From an uncultured Fusobacterium sp. (GTDB lineage: Bacteria; Fusobacteriota; Fusobacteriia; Fusobacteriales; Fusobacteriaceae), in the NCBI GenBank assembly GCA_900541465.1, contig UQJY01000003.1, positions 1-64,000 on the forward strand: a DNA stretch of 64,000 bases, in the 5' to 3' direction. Position 1 is the first letter of the stretch. Each line of letters starts with the position of its first letter. The position numbers and the translations under genes are program-made. Shown in pieces: positions 27,301 through 34,760 of this stretch. The notes under the pieces are model-generated. The model was not told where the DNA came from and searched no databases. It was given only the letters and a program-made list of their open reading frames with translations.

Positions 27301-28382
27301 TGGATCTAAAATTTATTGAAGTACATGGAGAAAATTTAGATGGAATTGCAGAAAATATATCTAAAAGTAAAGAAGAAAGAAAAAATATTACTTTACAGGA
27401 AGCAGCTTTATCTTTAAATAAAACTTTTCTTAAATATTCAGATAAGTTTATTGAATATATGATTTCTTTAGATGATATTTTTGATTCGGACCCGTTATAT
27501 ACAAGAAAAAGATTTATCATAACTATGCAGAGAGAGGGAATAAGAATTTCTCTTTATGATTTTGAAAAACTTCTTGATGAAGAAATTGAAAGAAGGGAAT
27601 TTGCAATAGAAAAAGAGGATAGGAAACTTATTGAAGATGTTCTTTCAGGAAATATTGGTCATAAATTAATTGACTATATTAATGAAAGCAGGAAATGGAT
27701 AAAAGAGATGTCAAAAATAATGCAGGAAATGGATACCTCTATGAAAATGAAATTTTCTATGGACTGGAAAGCAAAAAGTAAAGCAGCTGATTCAGAGCTT
27801 GAAATAAGTGAATTAGAAGTTCTTTTAAATAAAAGTAACTATCTTTTATCAGATGAAGATTTAAATAAAATTTCTCAGCATTTTAAAAGTAAATTAGATT
27901 ATATAAGAGAAGAAATAAAAAATAGTGAGGGAGAATTGAACTATGTTGATTCTATAAAAAAAGTTTTAGATTATAGAGAATGGTTTGAGTTTAAACTTTA
28001 TTATCAAAAACACGGAGAGAATAAAAAAGAGCTTACTAACAGTGCATTTAATAAGTTCAGCGGAGGAGAAAAAGCAATGTCAATATATATTCCTCTTCTT
28101 GCAGCAGCTTCAGCTCAATATAAAAAAGCTAAAGAAGACTGTCCGAGAATTATAGCTCTTGATGAAGCTTTTGCAGGTATAGATGATAAAAATATAGATA
28201 GTATGTTTGAACTTATAGAAAAATTAGATTTTGACTATATAATGAACTCACAAATTTTATGGGGAGACTGTAAATCTGTAAAAGGTTTAAGGATTGCTGA
28301 ACTTATAAATAAAAAAGAACTTAATATGATAGTTGTAAATAGATTTTTCTGGGATGGAAATAAAAGATATCTGGTGATTTAA
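24339..28382 (+). CDS. jetC: Wadjet JetC, SMC-like ATPase (TIGR02680)
   Basis: The 1347-aa ABC-type ATPase has a MukB/SMC layout. Walker A GTNGSGKS is at residues 34-41. Two long Lys/Glu-rich coiled-coil stretches (about 240-650 and 740-1230) flank a less charged hinge region. The ABC signature SGGEK is at 1241-1245 and Walker B IIALDEAF with catalytic Glu1276 follows. JetC dimers extrude DNA loops and, with JetD, sense small closed circular DNA. A GGAGGAG site lies inside the end of jetB. One base separates its stop from jetD. Unbroken reading frame. Confidence 0.93.
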   Translation: MNNRWQMNRIGFVNFWLYDNEIFDLENGKILIRGTNGSGKSITTQSIVSFILDGNRSPERLDTFGSSDRKMEYYFLGDDSEKTEGTGYIFLELKKRETEQYKTIGIGQKAQRGKPMQFWGFILSDGRRIGIDFELYKNIGSRRQVLDKKELERQLGEKNKFVEKPREYMEMINKELFGFTDINYYHKLIKFLLKIRTSKLSTGIKPANVHEILNDSLQILEGDDLNIIADSLEKMDEMQETNEKQKEARKILKNLKKEYDKYNKILLIEKAGNYLKAVDEYKYLDRKIKNIEKEIKNFEKFEKESTELKIQIEKRLEIIEQESRLLRNIDLERNVAELSNFQINLKNKEKDIISTENNLEECKHKFNKREAEKKVELNENEKIKNEIKEFYEEMTEINETISFYGHFKSEEEFFEKDIYSKFKTVKDNIEIYRDNIHSALEVLRKYKILSETLEKNEEEFSYLIKEKEKIQEENKNAEKLETEARDRLIEQFYVLKDDNEFLKISKGELEKIEELIVKYEGFLEREEIVKILEKNYNLKNQELSKQKIELDFEKRKTEKELEKEITELEKLKNRKETIPERTVEKEKCREELKKEEIPFISFYEAVDFSKDLTDEEKNILEAQLKESGILDSLIIPYSFKEKAEKIIKKYSDLILSVENNFNGAENFKKLIPEDIEAEFKETVEVFLKNITEKENENSYNGLILGENGYFKNGVLKGYASKNYTASFIGVQTRREKLKKDILNQEEKCGHIENELRNILILLEETETKLKVLNSEYKNIPQFTDLNTSIQLRKDSEYRLEKIISEAEEKEKKLLKIKNECRECDNKIIQNSKIFPFKRTIEEYEEGEGLAKEYIKILNRIESAARAYELSLSKIKSIENMQEKEEEFIEIYRDELMKNKNELEKIQNMIKKLEEIINSPENIAAAEKIKKLQTEQEDLKSQREEININMAGEKREYNLKKEQLEEYMKQESEKKDALEMTKEYFKEELDLKFIEVHGENLDGIAENISKSKEERKNITLQEAALSLNKTFLKYSDKFIEYMISLDDIFDSDPLYTRKRFIITMQREGIRISLYDFEKLLDEEIERREFAIEKEDRKLIEDVLSGNIGHKLIDYINESRKWIKEMSKIMQEMDTSMKMKFSMDWKAKSKAADSELEISELEVLLNKSNYLLSDEDLNKISQHFKSKLDYIREEIKNSEGELNYVDSIKKVLDYREWFEFKLYYQKHGENKKELTNSAFNKFSGGEKAMSIYIPLLAAASAQYKKAKEDCPRIIALDEAFAGIDDKNIDSMFELIEKLDFDYIMNSQILWGDCKSVKGLRIAELINKKELNMIVVNRFFWDGNKRYLVI

Positions 28383-28383
28383 A

Positions 28384-29658
28384 ATGTTAAAAGAATGTGT
28401 AAAATATTTTAAAAGTAATAAAGGTTACGATAAAATTTTTTTAAAAATGAAAGAAAAATGGCGGTCTTATGGAAAAACAGCAGGGTATATTATAATAGAT
28501 AATCCAAGTTTTATTGAAAGAGAAGCTGCAAAAAATCTTTTTGGAAAAAGCTTTGACGAAAAAAAGATAAAATTTAAAATGTCTGATTTTGAGAAAGCTT
28601 TAGAAGAGAGCAGATATAAGGGAATAACTCTTTTAGAACTTTTGGAAGAATATTTTAACGAAAAAATTATTTCTAAAAAAGAAAAGAATATTTTTAAAGA
28701 AAAAAGCCGTGAAGATTTTTTTGAGAATATAGAGAGAAAGCTGAAAGAAACAAAAAATTATACAGAAGAAGCAAAATTTCTTTTAAAAAAAATAAAAGAA
28801 GAAAAATCAGGTCTCTATAAATTTGATTCAGATAACAGCTTATCAGAAAATATGATATATTTTGGAATAAAAGCTGTAAACTTTTTAAAAAACAGGCAAA
28901 AAAGAATAAAAATAGCTATGCTGGGTGCAGAAATAACTTCAGACCCTCATTATTTTGACAGAGGAACACCAGCAGGAAATCTTCTTATTTATATGCTCAG
29001 CGTAGTAAATAATATTCAGTATGCAAAAGAGAGTGAAAAAGTTCTGGAAATATATTATAAATCAGGAATAGAAGTTGACAGTATTTCAAGTTTTACTGTA
29101 TGTTTTAACATAAGACTTTTTACCAAAAATGGAGAACATCGTGCTTATGAAGAATTTATAAAAAATTCTGAAGACTATGTTGTAACAATGTCAAATTTAA
29201 AAAATATTGTAAGGGCAGAGGGCGTAAGTAAAAAGATTTTTATAATTGAAAATCAAATGGTGTTTTCTTATTTATGTGAATATTTTAAAAATAGCAATAT
29301 ATCTTTAGTATGTACAGGAGGACAGCTAAAAACAGCTTCATTAATTCTTATTGATATGCTCTGCAATTCAGAATGTGAAATTTATTATTCGGGAGATATT
29401 GACCCTGAGGGGATTGAAATAGCTGATAAATTATTAAAAAGAGGAAATGGAAGAATAACTCCATGGTGTTTTTCTTTGGAAGATTATAAAAATAGTATTT
29501 CAAATAAAATAATTTCAGAGCAAAGTTTAAAAAAGTTAGAAAAAGTAGAGAGTGATTTTTTTAAAGAACTCATCTTAAAAGTTAAAGAAGAAAAAAAAGC
29601 AGGATATCAAGAACTTATTTTAAATAAAATGATAGAAGATATTAAAAATAATTTTTAA
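28384..29658 (+). CDS. jetD: Wadjet JetD, TOPRIM nuclease (TIGR02679 / DUF2399)
   Basis: The 424-aa protein has an N-terminal arm domain and a C-terminal TOPRIM-like domain related to topoisomerase VI A. Metal-binding acidic residues are visible: Glu289 in FIIEN and Asp338/Asp340 in YYSGDIDPEG; LVCTGGQLKTAS lies between. In characterised Wadjet systems JetD cuts plasmid DNA once the SMC motor has reeled in a closed circle. The intact catalytic motifs suggest an active system. Last gene of the jetABCD operon; the next gene starts 32 bases on. Confidence 0.9.
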   Translation: MLKECVKYFKSNKGYDKIFLKMKEKWRSYGKTAGYIIIDNPSFIEREAAKNLFGKSFDEKKIKFKMSDFEKALEESRYKGITLLELLEEYFNEKIISKKEKNIFKEKSREDFFENIERKLKETKNYTEEAKFLLKKIKEEKSGLYKFDSDNSLSENMIYFGIKAVNFLKNRQKRIKIAMLGAEITSDPHYFDRGTPAGNLLIYMLSVVNNIQYAKESEKVLEIYYKSGIEVDSISSFTVCFNIRLFTKNGEHRAYEEFIKNSEDYVVTMSNLKNIVRAEGVSKKIFIIENQMVFSYLCEYFKNSNISLVCTGGQLKTASLILIDMLCNSECEIYYSGDIDPEGIEIADKLLKRGNGRITPWCFSLEDYKNSISNKIISEQSLKKLEKVESDFFKELILKVKEEKKAGYQELILNKMIEDIKNNF

Positions 29659-29690
29659 TAAAATTTATAAATTTTTGGGAGATGGGAAAG

Positions 29691-30353
29691 ATGGAAGTAA
29701 GAATAGACAGCAGTGTAAAAGAAAAAGTTGAAAGCGTAAGACTTGGATGTTTAGTTTATGATGTGAAAGTAAAAGAAAAGAATGAAGAGTTGTGGGAAAA
29801 ATTAGAAAATGAAATATTTCCACAGCTTGTTTCCATTATAGAAGAAAAAGGAATAAACGGAGTAGAAAATATTTCTTCTTCAAAAAAAGCATATAAGTCT
29901 TTAGGAAAAGATCCAAACCGTTACAGAGTTTCTTCAGAAGCTCTTTACAGAAGAATTAAGCAGGGAAAAGGTCTATATCAAATAAATACAGTGGTAGATA
30001 CAAATAATTTAATATCTTTGGAAACAGGTTTTTCAGCTGGCTCTTATGATTTAAAAAATGTAAAAGGAAACATAGTTTTAAGAAAGGGAGCAGAGGGAGA
30101 AACGTATAAAGGTATTGGAAAAGATGATATAAATATAGAAAATCTTCCTGTTCTTGCTGACAGTGAGGGAGCTTTTGGAAGCCCCACAAGCGACAGCACA
30201 AAAGCTATGGTAACTTTAAATTCTGAAAAAATACTTACACTTATTTACTGTTTTTCTAAAGATGAAAATTTAGAAAAAATATTAAATAAGTCAAAAGAAT
30301 ATTTAGAAAAATATGCAGGAGCAGAAAATATAGAAACTTTTACAGTTGAATAA
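29691..30353 (+). CDS. B3/B4 tRNA-binding-domain protein
   Basis: The 220-aa protein is made of a stand-alone B3/B4 domain like that in the phenylalanyl-tRNA synthetase beta chain: SSKKAYKSLGKDPNRYRVSSEALYRRI and NTVVDTNNLISLETGFSAGSYDL are characteristic. Free-standing members are thought to edit mischarged amino acids or act in nucleic-acid related chemistry; the role is not settled. The start at 29691 has GGGAG 9 bases upstream; an ATG at 29682 has no spacing from that site. It is close behind jetD and could be cotranscribed, though it is not a known Wadjet part. Confidence 0.85.
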   Translation: MEVRIDSSVKEKVESVRLGCLVYDVKVKEKNEELWEKLENEIFPQLVSIIEEKGINGVENISSSKKAYKSLGKDPNRYRVSSEALYRRIKQGKGLYQINTVVDTNNLISLETGFSAGSYDLKNVKGNIVLRKGAEGETYKGIGKDDINIENLPVLADSEGAFGSPTSDSTKAMVTLNSEKILTLIYCFSKDENLEKILNKSKEYLEKYAGAENIETFTVE

Positions 30354-30383
30354 AAATTAAAAAAATACAAATTTAGAATTCTA

Positions 30384-30412
30384 TTGTTATCTTTTTTGAA
30401 ATATGGTATAAA
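30384..30412 (+). promoter_or_regulatory. Promoter of the 79-aa gene
   Basis: TTGTTA (30384-30389), 17-bp spacer, TATAAA (30407-30412), about 55 bases upstream of the start codon. Confidence 0.5.
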
Positions 30413-30466
30413 TATAGTTGAGTAAAAAAATAAACTTTTAATATATAAATTTTGGAAAGGATAATT

Positions 30467-30706
30467 ATGGAAAGATTAACAGAAAAAGAAATTAAAAATA
30501 TAATTGATGAATTAAAGAAAAATGGAAGATATGAAGAATATCACGAGATGATAAATGATGATTTCGAAAATCACCACATAGTTTATAAGCTTGATGCAGA
30601 TGAAATGATAGCTCTTGCTTACAAAAATAAAACTATTCCTTTTAAAATGCAGGAATATTATGACTGGCACGAGATAAATCTTTTAGTGGAAGAAGATTTA
30701 GATTAA
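30467..30706 (+). CDS. Small acidic hypothetical protein, 79 aa
   Basis: The protein MERLTEKEIKNIIDELKKNG... is soluble, acidic and predicted mostly helical, with no signal peptide or membrane span and no motif I recognise. The ATG at 30467 has GGAAAGG 6 bases upstream, so a TTG start further up (30452) is unlikely. It has its own promoter and a shared terminator and is therefore monocistronic. Function unknown. Confidence 0.75.
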   Translation: MERLTEKEIKNIIDELKKNGRYEEYHEMINDDFENHHIVYKLDADEMIALAYKNKTIPFKMQEYYDWHEINLLVEEDLD

Positions 30707-30712
30707 AAACTG

Positions 30713-30748
30713 GGGGCTGTTGCAAATCTGTAAAAATGCAACAACTCC
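30713..30748. terminator. Bidirectional terminator
   Basis: GGGGCTGTTGCA (30713-30724) pairs with TGCAACAACTCC (30737-30748), with one mismatch, followed by a T run on the plus strand and A-rich sequence on the other side. It shares 18 bases with the coaX terminator and serves the small gene and the symporter gene. Confidence 0.8.
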
Positions 30749-32065
30749 TTATTTTTTTATTTTATTTCCAATATAAAGAATCCCTCCGTTTATTAAAAAA
30801 GCAGAAATAGAAACGACATTTCCAGTATCTCCTCCTAAAATTTTTCCAATAAGGGCAGTTACTCCTCCTAAAATCACAGCAGTAATTACAACTTCTTTTC
30901 TGCATTTAAATCCAAAAATTCCTGCAAGAGTCGGGATTATAAATGCACCGGAATAAACAGCCAGAGCCAGAAGCAGAGTGGAAAGAATATATTTCATTTT
31001 AAGAGAAATTAAAATTGCCGAAAGACCAAACACAACAGTTAAAATTCTTGTTATGAAAACAGCTTTTTTATTTTTCAAATCTTTAAGAAAGACTTGAGCA
31101 AAAAGAGATGAAGCTGTAAGAAGAGTTGTATCAGCTGAAGAAATTACAGCTGAAAGAAGCCCAAAATACAGACTGAATTTTGTAAATGCAGGAAGTTTTT
31201 CACGGGCTATCATAAGAAGAACAGACTCTTTTCCAATTTCACTGCTTTCAAAAATTTGTGAGCCGTATATTCCAAGCCTTGCAAGAATAAAAGCGAGAGG
31301 AATAAGAACACACACAGAAATAATTATAGAATGTTTCATCGTTTTTTCATTTTTTGCACAAAAAAGCCTTGAATAAATATCAGGTCCTACAAAATATGTT
31401 GTAGAATAGGCTAAAATCATTACCAATAAATCTGAAAAATTAAATTTATTATTAATGAAAGGGAGAACTTTTTCAGGCATCGGTTCAGGAACAATATATA
31501 TAAATGTAAGGAATATTCCAAAAAGAATAAACAAAAGCTGAATAAAATCAGTTTTTATAATTGAAAGCTGCCCTCCGAGAATAGTATAAAAAATAAAAAC
31601 TATTCCAGAAATCCACACTCCCTGTATGTAAGTGAGAGAAGAAAGAATTGTGATAATTTTAGCAGCTCCCATTATCTGTGAAGCAATTATTCCAAGCCAT
31701 GCAGCAGGAATAATAAAAGATGAAGTTCTCTGCACCTCTTCGCCGTAAAAAGTTCCAAGCATATTTGGAAGATTATATCCCTTAAAATTTTTTATATATT
31801 TTGTAAGAGGATAAAGCCCGGCAAGACCAAGAGCAGCACAAAGCATAAGCGAACTTCCTGCCCAGCCGCTTACATATGCAAAATCTACACTTCCTATAAT
31901 AGCAGAACTTCCAAGAATGGAAGCAAGCAGACTTCCTGAAATTTGAAACACTCCTGCTTTTTTTCCCGCTACAAAAAAATCACTGTTGTTTTTTACTTTT
32001 TTAAAAGAAAAAATTCCAATGATGATTACTATAAAAAAATATAAAAATAAAATTAAATCTTTCAA
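30749..32065 (-). CDS. Sodium:solute symporter (SSS family)
   Basis: The 438-aa protein has about 13 membrane spans. N-terminal SDFFVAGKKAG and GSLLASILGSSAIIG are typical of the SSSF fold, as is the LSAVISSADTTLLTASSLFAQ segment that contains sodium-site residues. The substrate is not readable. The start is TTG 32065, eight bases after AAGGAG. It lies 11 bases after birA and is probably cotranscribed, so vitamin or amino-acid transport is conceivable but unproven. Confidence 0.87.
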   Translation of the reverse strand: MKDLILFLYFFIVIIIGIFSFKKVKNNSDFFVAGKKAGVFQISGSLLASILGSSAIIGSVDFAYVSGWAGSSLMLCAALGLAGLYPLTKYIKNFKGYNLPNMLGTFYGEEVQRTSSFIIPAAWLGIIASQIMGAAKIITILSSLTYIQGVWISGIVFIFYTILGGQLSIIKTDFIQLLFILFGIFLTFIYIVPEPMPEKVLPFINNKFNFSDLLVMILAYSTTYFVGPDIYSRLFCAKNEKTMKHSIIISVCVLIPLAFILARLGIYGSQIFESSEIGKESVLLMIAREKLPAFTKFSLYFGLLSAVISSADTTLLTASSLFAQVFLKDLKNKKAVFITRILTVVFGLSAILISLKMKYILSTLLLALAVYSGAFIIPTLAGIFGFKCRKEVVITAVILGGVTALIGKILGGDTGNVVSISAFLINGGILYIGNKIKK

Positions 32066-32076
32066 AGTTTTTCTCC

Positions 32077-33048
32077 TTATATGTGTGAAAGTTCTCCTGT
32101 ATAAATTATTTCTTTTTTTCCGTTTTCTTTTAAAATTATAAGTCCGCCCAAATCATTTATTCCTGCAACTTTCCCGATTATTTTTTTTTCTGGAAATTTT
32201 ATTTCAACTTTTTTATTAAGAAGAGAAAGTCTTTTTATATATTCTTCCAAAATATTTTTTCTTTCTGAAATATATCTTCTTCCGCAGATAAGTTTTTCCA
32301 TTTCGTTTATAATTTCGCCGATAAGTTCTGTACGTTTGACTTCTTTTCCAAGCTCAAGTTTTAAAGAGGTAGTTTTATCTTTTATATTTTTGGGAAAGAA
32401 ACTGTTGTTGGCATTTATCCCTATTCCCACAATAGAATATTCAACTCTTCCGCTTTCTCCCTCAAGACTGCATTCAGTAAGTATACCACAGATTTTTTTT
32501 CCTGATATATTTATATCGTTCCAAGTGAGATTGGGAGAAAAGCCTGTGCATTTTTCTATTCCACGGCATACACTTATAAACGAAGCAATAGATAAAAGTT
32601 TTAAAGAATCATAAAAAATATTTTTTTTAAAAAGAACACTCATATATATACCAGATTCTTTTGGGGAATAGAAAACTTTTTCCATTCTCCCTCTTCCTTT
32701 TGTCTGCTCGTCAGCAATAACTATATCTCCATGTTTTAATAAACTGCTGTTTAGTTTAATATATGTATTTGTTGAATCAATTTTTTCAAAACAGAAAATA
32801 TTTTTTCCTAATTCTTTTCCTTTTATATTTTTTTTAATCTCATATTCAGAGAGGATATTTTTATTATCTTCTGTAAGACGATATCCTTTATTATTTATTC
32901 CCTCAATGAGATAACCTTTTTCTTTTAAGGATTTTATTCCTTTCCATACAGCAGTGCGGCTTACATTTAATTTTCTGCTTAAAATTTCTCCAGAAATAAA
33001 ATTATCTTTATTTTCTCTTAAAATTTCAAGAATTTTATATTTTGTCAT
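32077..33048 (-). CDS. birA: Bifunctional biotin-protein ligase / biotin operon repressor
   Basis: The 323-aa protein has an N-terminal winged helix (MTKYKILEILRENKDNFISGEILSRKLNVSRTAVWKGIKSL), then the ligase core with GRGRMEKVFYSPKESGIYMSVLF (biotinyl-AMP loop GRGR) and LTWNDINISGKKICGILTE (NDI and KxxGIL catalytic region) and a C-terminal SH3-like domain. It attaches biotin to carboxyl-carrier proteins and may repress transcription. The start at 33048 follows GGTGA at 7 bases; a longer upstream reading (to 33108) lacks conservation and is rejected. Confidence 0.94.
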   Translation of the reverse strand: MTKYKILEILRENKDNFISGEILSRKLNVSRTAVWKGIKSLKEKGYLIEGINNKGYRLTEDNKNILSEYEIKKNIKGKELGKNIFCFEKIDSTNTYIKLNSSLLKHGDIVIADEQTKGRGRMEKVFYSPKESGIYMSVLFKKNIFYDSLKLLSIASFISVCRGIEKCTGFSPNLTWNDINISGKKICGILTECSLEGESGRVEYSIVGIGINANNSFFPKNIKDKTTSLKLELGKEVKRTELIGEIINEMEKLICGRRYISERKNILEEYIKRLSLLNKKVEIKFPEKKIIGKVAGINDLGGLIILKENGKKEIIYTGELSHI

Positions 33049-33101
33049 TTTATTATCACCAAAAATATTTTTATAATAAATGGTAGCATTCATTTTTTTT
33101 A

Positions 33102-33133
33102 TTGACAACTTTTATTTTTTTACAGGTTAACAA
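33102..33133. promoter_or_regulatory. Possible BirA-type operator in the birA/gdhA gap
   Basis: TTGACAACT (33102-33110), 14 bases, GGTTAACAA (33125-33133). The right half equals the usual BirA half-site GTTAACAA; the left half matches its complement at 6 of 9 positions. A second dyad, TTAACAA (33127) with TTGTTAA (33169), overlaps. The gdhA promoter is not clear-cut; TTGACT (33149) is a possible -35. Confidence 0.3.
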
Positions 33134-33211
33134 TAAAACAAAAAAATATTGACTGAAATCTCTATTTGTTGTTAAATAAAAAAGTGAAGTAAATTTTAAG
33201 GAGGCATAATT

Positions 33212-34555
33212 ATGACAGCAAAAGAATATGTTGAAAAAGTTATTGAAGATGTAAAAAAAAGAGATGAATATGATGTAGAATTTATTCAGGCAGTTGAAGA
33301 AGTTCTTACAAGTCTTGTTCCTTTTATAGAAAAAAATCCTCAATATATAGAAAGCAATCTTCTTGCAAGAATGTGTGAACCTGAAAGACAAATAGTTTTC
33401 AGAGTTCCTTGGGAAGATGATAATGGAAATGTGCAGGTAAACAGAGGATTCAGAGTACAATTTAACGGAGCAATCGGTCCATACAAAGGAGGACTTAGAT
33501 TTCACCCTGCAGTAAAAATTGGAACAATGAAATTCCTTGCTTTTGAACAAACTTTTAAAAACTCATTAACAGGTCTTCCAATCGGCGGAGGAAAAGGCGG
33601 AAGCGATTTCAACCCAATCGGAAAATCTGACAATGAAATAAGAAGATTCTGTGAAAGTTTTATGACAGAACTTTATCGTCATATTGGGCCTGATGTTGAC
33701 GTTCCTGCAGGAGATATTGGAGTAACAGGAAAAGAAATAGGATATTTATATGGTCATTACAGAAGAATAAAAGGAGCTTTTGAAAACGGAGTTCTTACAG
33801 GAAAAAATATAAATTTCGGTGGAAGTTTAATAAGACCAGAAGCAACAGGATATGGAGTTACATATTTTGTTCAGGAAATATTAAATGATATGGGAGAAAG
33901 TATTGTAGGAAAAACTGTTGCAGTTTCTGGATATGGAAATGTTGCATGGGGAGTATGTAAAAAAGTTACTGAGCTTGGAGGAAAAGTTGTAACTATTTCT
34001 GAAAAAGACGGATATATTTATGTTCCTGAAGGACTTTCAAAAGAGCAGGTTGAATATATGCTGTATCTAAGAGCTCACACAGAACTTACACTAAAAGATT
34101 ATGCTGAAAAATTTGGAATTAAATATATAGAAGGAAGAAAACCTTGGGAGCAAAAAGTTGACATAGTTATTCCATGTGCAATTCAAAATGAATTAAATTT
34201 AGAAGATGCAAAACAAATTTTAGCAAATGGAGTAAAAGTTGTATGTGAAGCTGCAAATATGCCATGTACTCCAGAAGCAATAGAACTTTTTGATGCAAAT
34301 AAAATTCCTCATGCTCCGGGAAAAGCAGCAAATGCCGGAGGAGTTGCAGTATCTGCTCTTGAAATGAGCCAAAACAGCATGAGATATCAATGGACAGCAG
34401 AAGAGGTTGATGCAAAACTTCATCAGATAATGAAAGGAATTTATGCAAAAGCAAAAGCAATGAGTATAGAATATAATACAACTCTTGCAGCTGGGGCAAA
34501 TATTGCAGGATTTAAAAAAGTTGCTGATGCAATGCTTGCACAGGGAATTTATTAA
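33212..34555 (+). CDS. gdhA: NADP-type glutamate dehydrogenase
   Basis: The 447-aa hexameric enzyme interconverts 2-oxoglutarate plus ammonia and glutamate. GPYKGGLRFHPAV (substrate lysine), GLPIGGGKGGSDFNP (catalytic lysine in GGGKGG), DVDVPAGDIGVTGKEIGYLYG and the Rossmann VAVSGYGNVAWGV are all present. Size and the FHP sequence fit the assimilatory bacterial family. AAGGAGG precedes ATG by 7 bases. In fusobacteria glutamate metabolism is central to amino-acid fermentation. Monocistronic. Confidence 0.96.
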   Translation: MTAKEYVEKVIEDVKKRDEYDVEFIQAVEEVLTSLVPFIEKNPQYIESNLLARMCEPERQIVFRVPWEDDNGNVQVNRGFRVQFNGAIGPYKGGLRFHPAVKIGTMKFLAFEQTFKNSLTGLPIGGGKGGSDFNPIGKSDNEIRRFCESFMTELYRHIGPDVDVPAGDIGVTGKEIGYLYGHYRRIKGAFENGVLTGKNINFGGSLIRPEATGYGVTYFVQEILNDMGESIVGKTVAVSGYGNVAWGVCKKVTELGGKVVTISEKDGYIYVPEGLSKEQVEYMLYLRAHTELTLKDYAEKFGIKYIEGRKPWEQKVDIVIPCAIQNELNLEDAKQILANGVKVVCEAANMPCTPEAIELFDANKIPHAPGKAANAGGVAVSALEMSQNSMRYQWTAEEVDAKLHQIMKGIYAKAKAMSIEYNTTLAAGANIAGFKKVADAMLAQGIY

Positions 34556-34608
34556 AAAATTTTTTTATTTGACATATTTATGACACAATCATCATCTATA
34601 ATTAAACC

Positions 34609-34703
34609 ATGATGAATGAGAAATCATAAATATAACCCTACCCTAAAGTTTAAAATATGTAGTCCCTATGAAAGAGAGATGAGTTATCATCTCTCTTTTA
34701 TTT
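34609..34703 (+). ncRNA. Candidate small RNA between gdhA and azlC
   Basis: TATAAT at 34597-34602 (with TTGACA at 34569, 22 bp away, and repeated TGACA at 34570 and 34581) precedes about 95 bases with no ORF. They comprise a 5' hairpin ATGAT...ATCAT, an unpaired C-rich stretch AACCCTACCCTAAAG and a perfect 12-bp terminator stem AAAGAGAGATGA/TCATCTCTCTTT (34671-34698) with a T tail. azlC begins 58 bases later with its own ribosome binding site. The architecture is that of a trans-acting sRNA; it could also be the leader of azlC. Confidence 0.5.
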
Positions 34704-34704
34704 T
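34671..34704 (+). terminator. Strong intrinsic terminator
   Basis: A perfect 12-bp stem with loop GTTA (34683-34686) followed by TTTATTTTG. It ends the candidate sRNA and any gdhA readthrough before azlC. Confidence 0.9.
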
Positions 34705-34760
34705 GCACGGAATATATGATATAATTAATTATTATTTTTGGGAAATAAGGGGGAGACTTT

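Noticed and set aside
27053-27520. 155-aa reading frame on the minus strand inside jetC
   Set aside because: It is a shadow of the Lys/Glu coiled-coil codons; no ribosome binding site, unusual Ser/Phe/Ile-rich composition, and lies wholly inside a confident gene.
33049-33108. Longer N-terminus for birA
   Set aside because: The extra 20 residues lie upstream of the conserved winged helix and the GGTGA site fits the shorter start.
33071-33550. 159-aa minus-strand frame over the gdhA start
   Set aside because: Phe/Cys/Asn-rich with no homology recognised; antisense to the conserved gdhA N-terminus.
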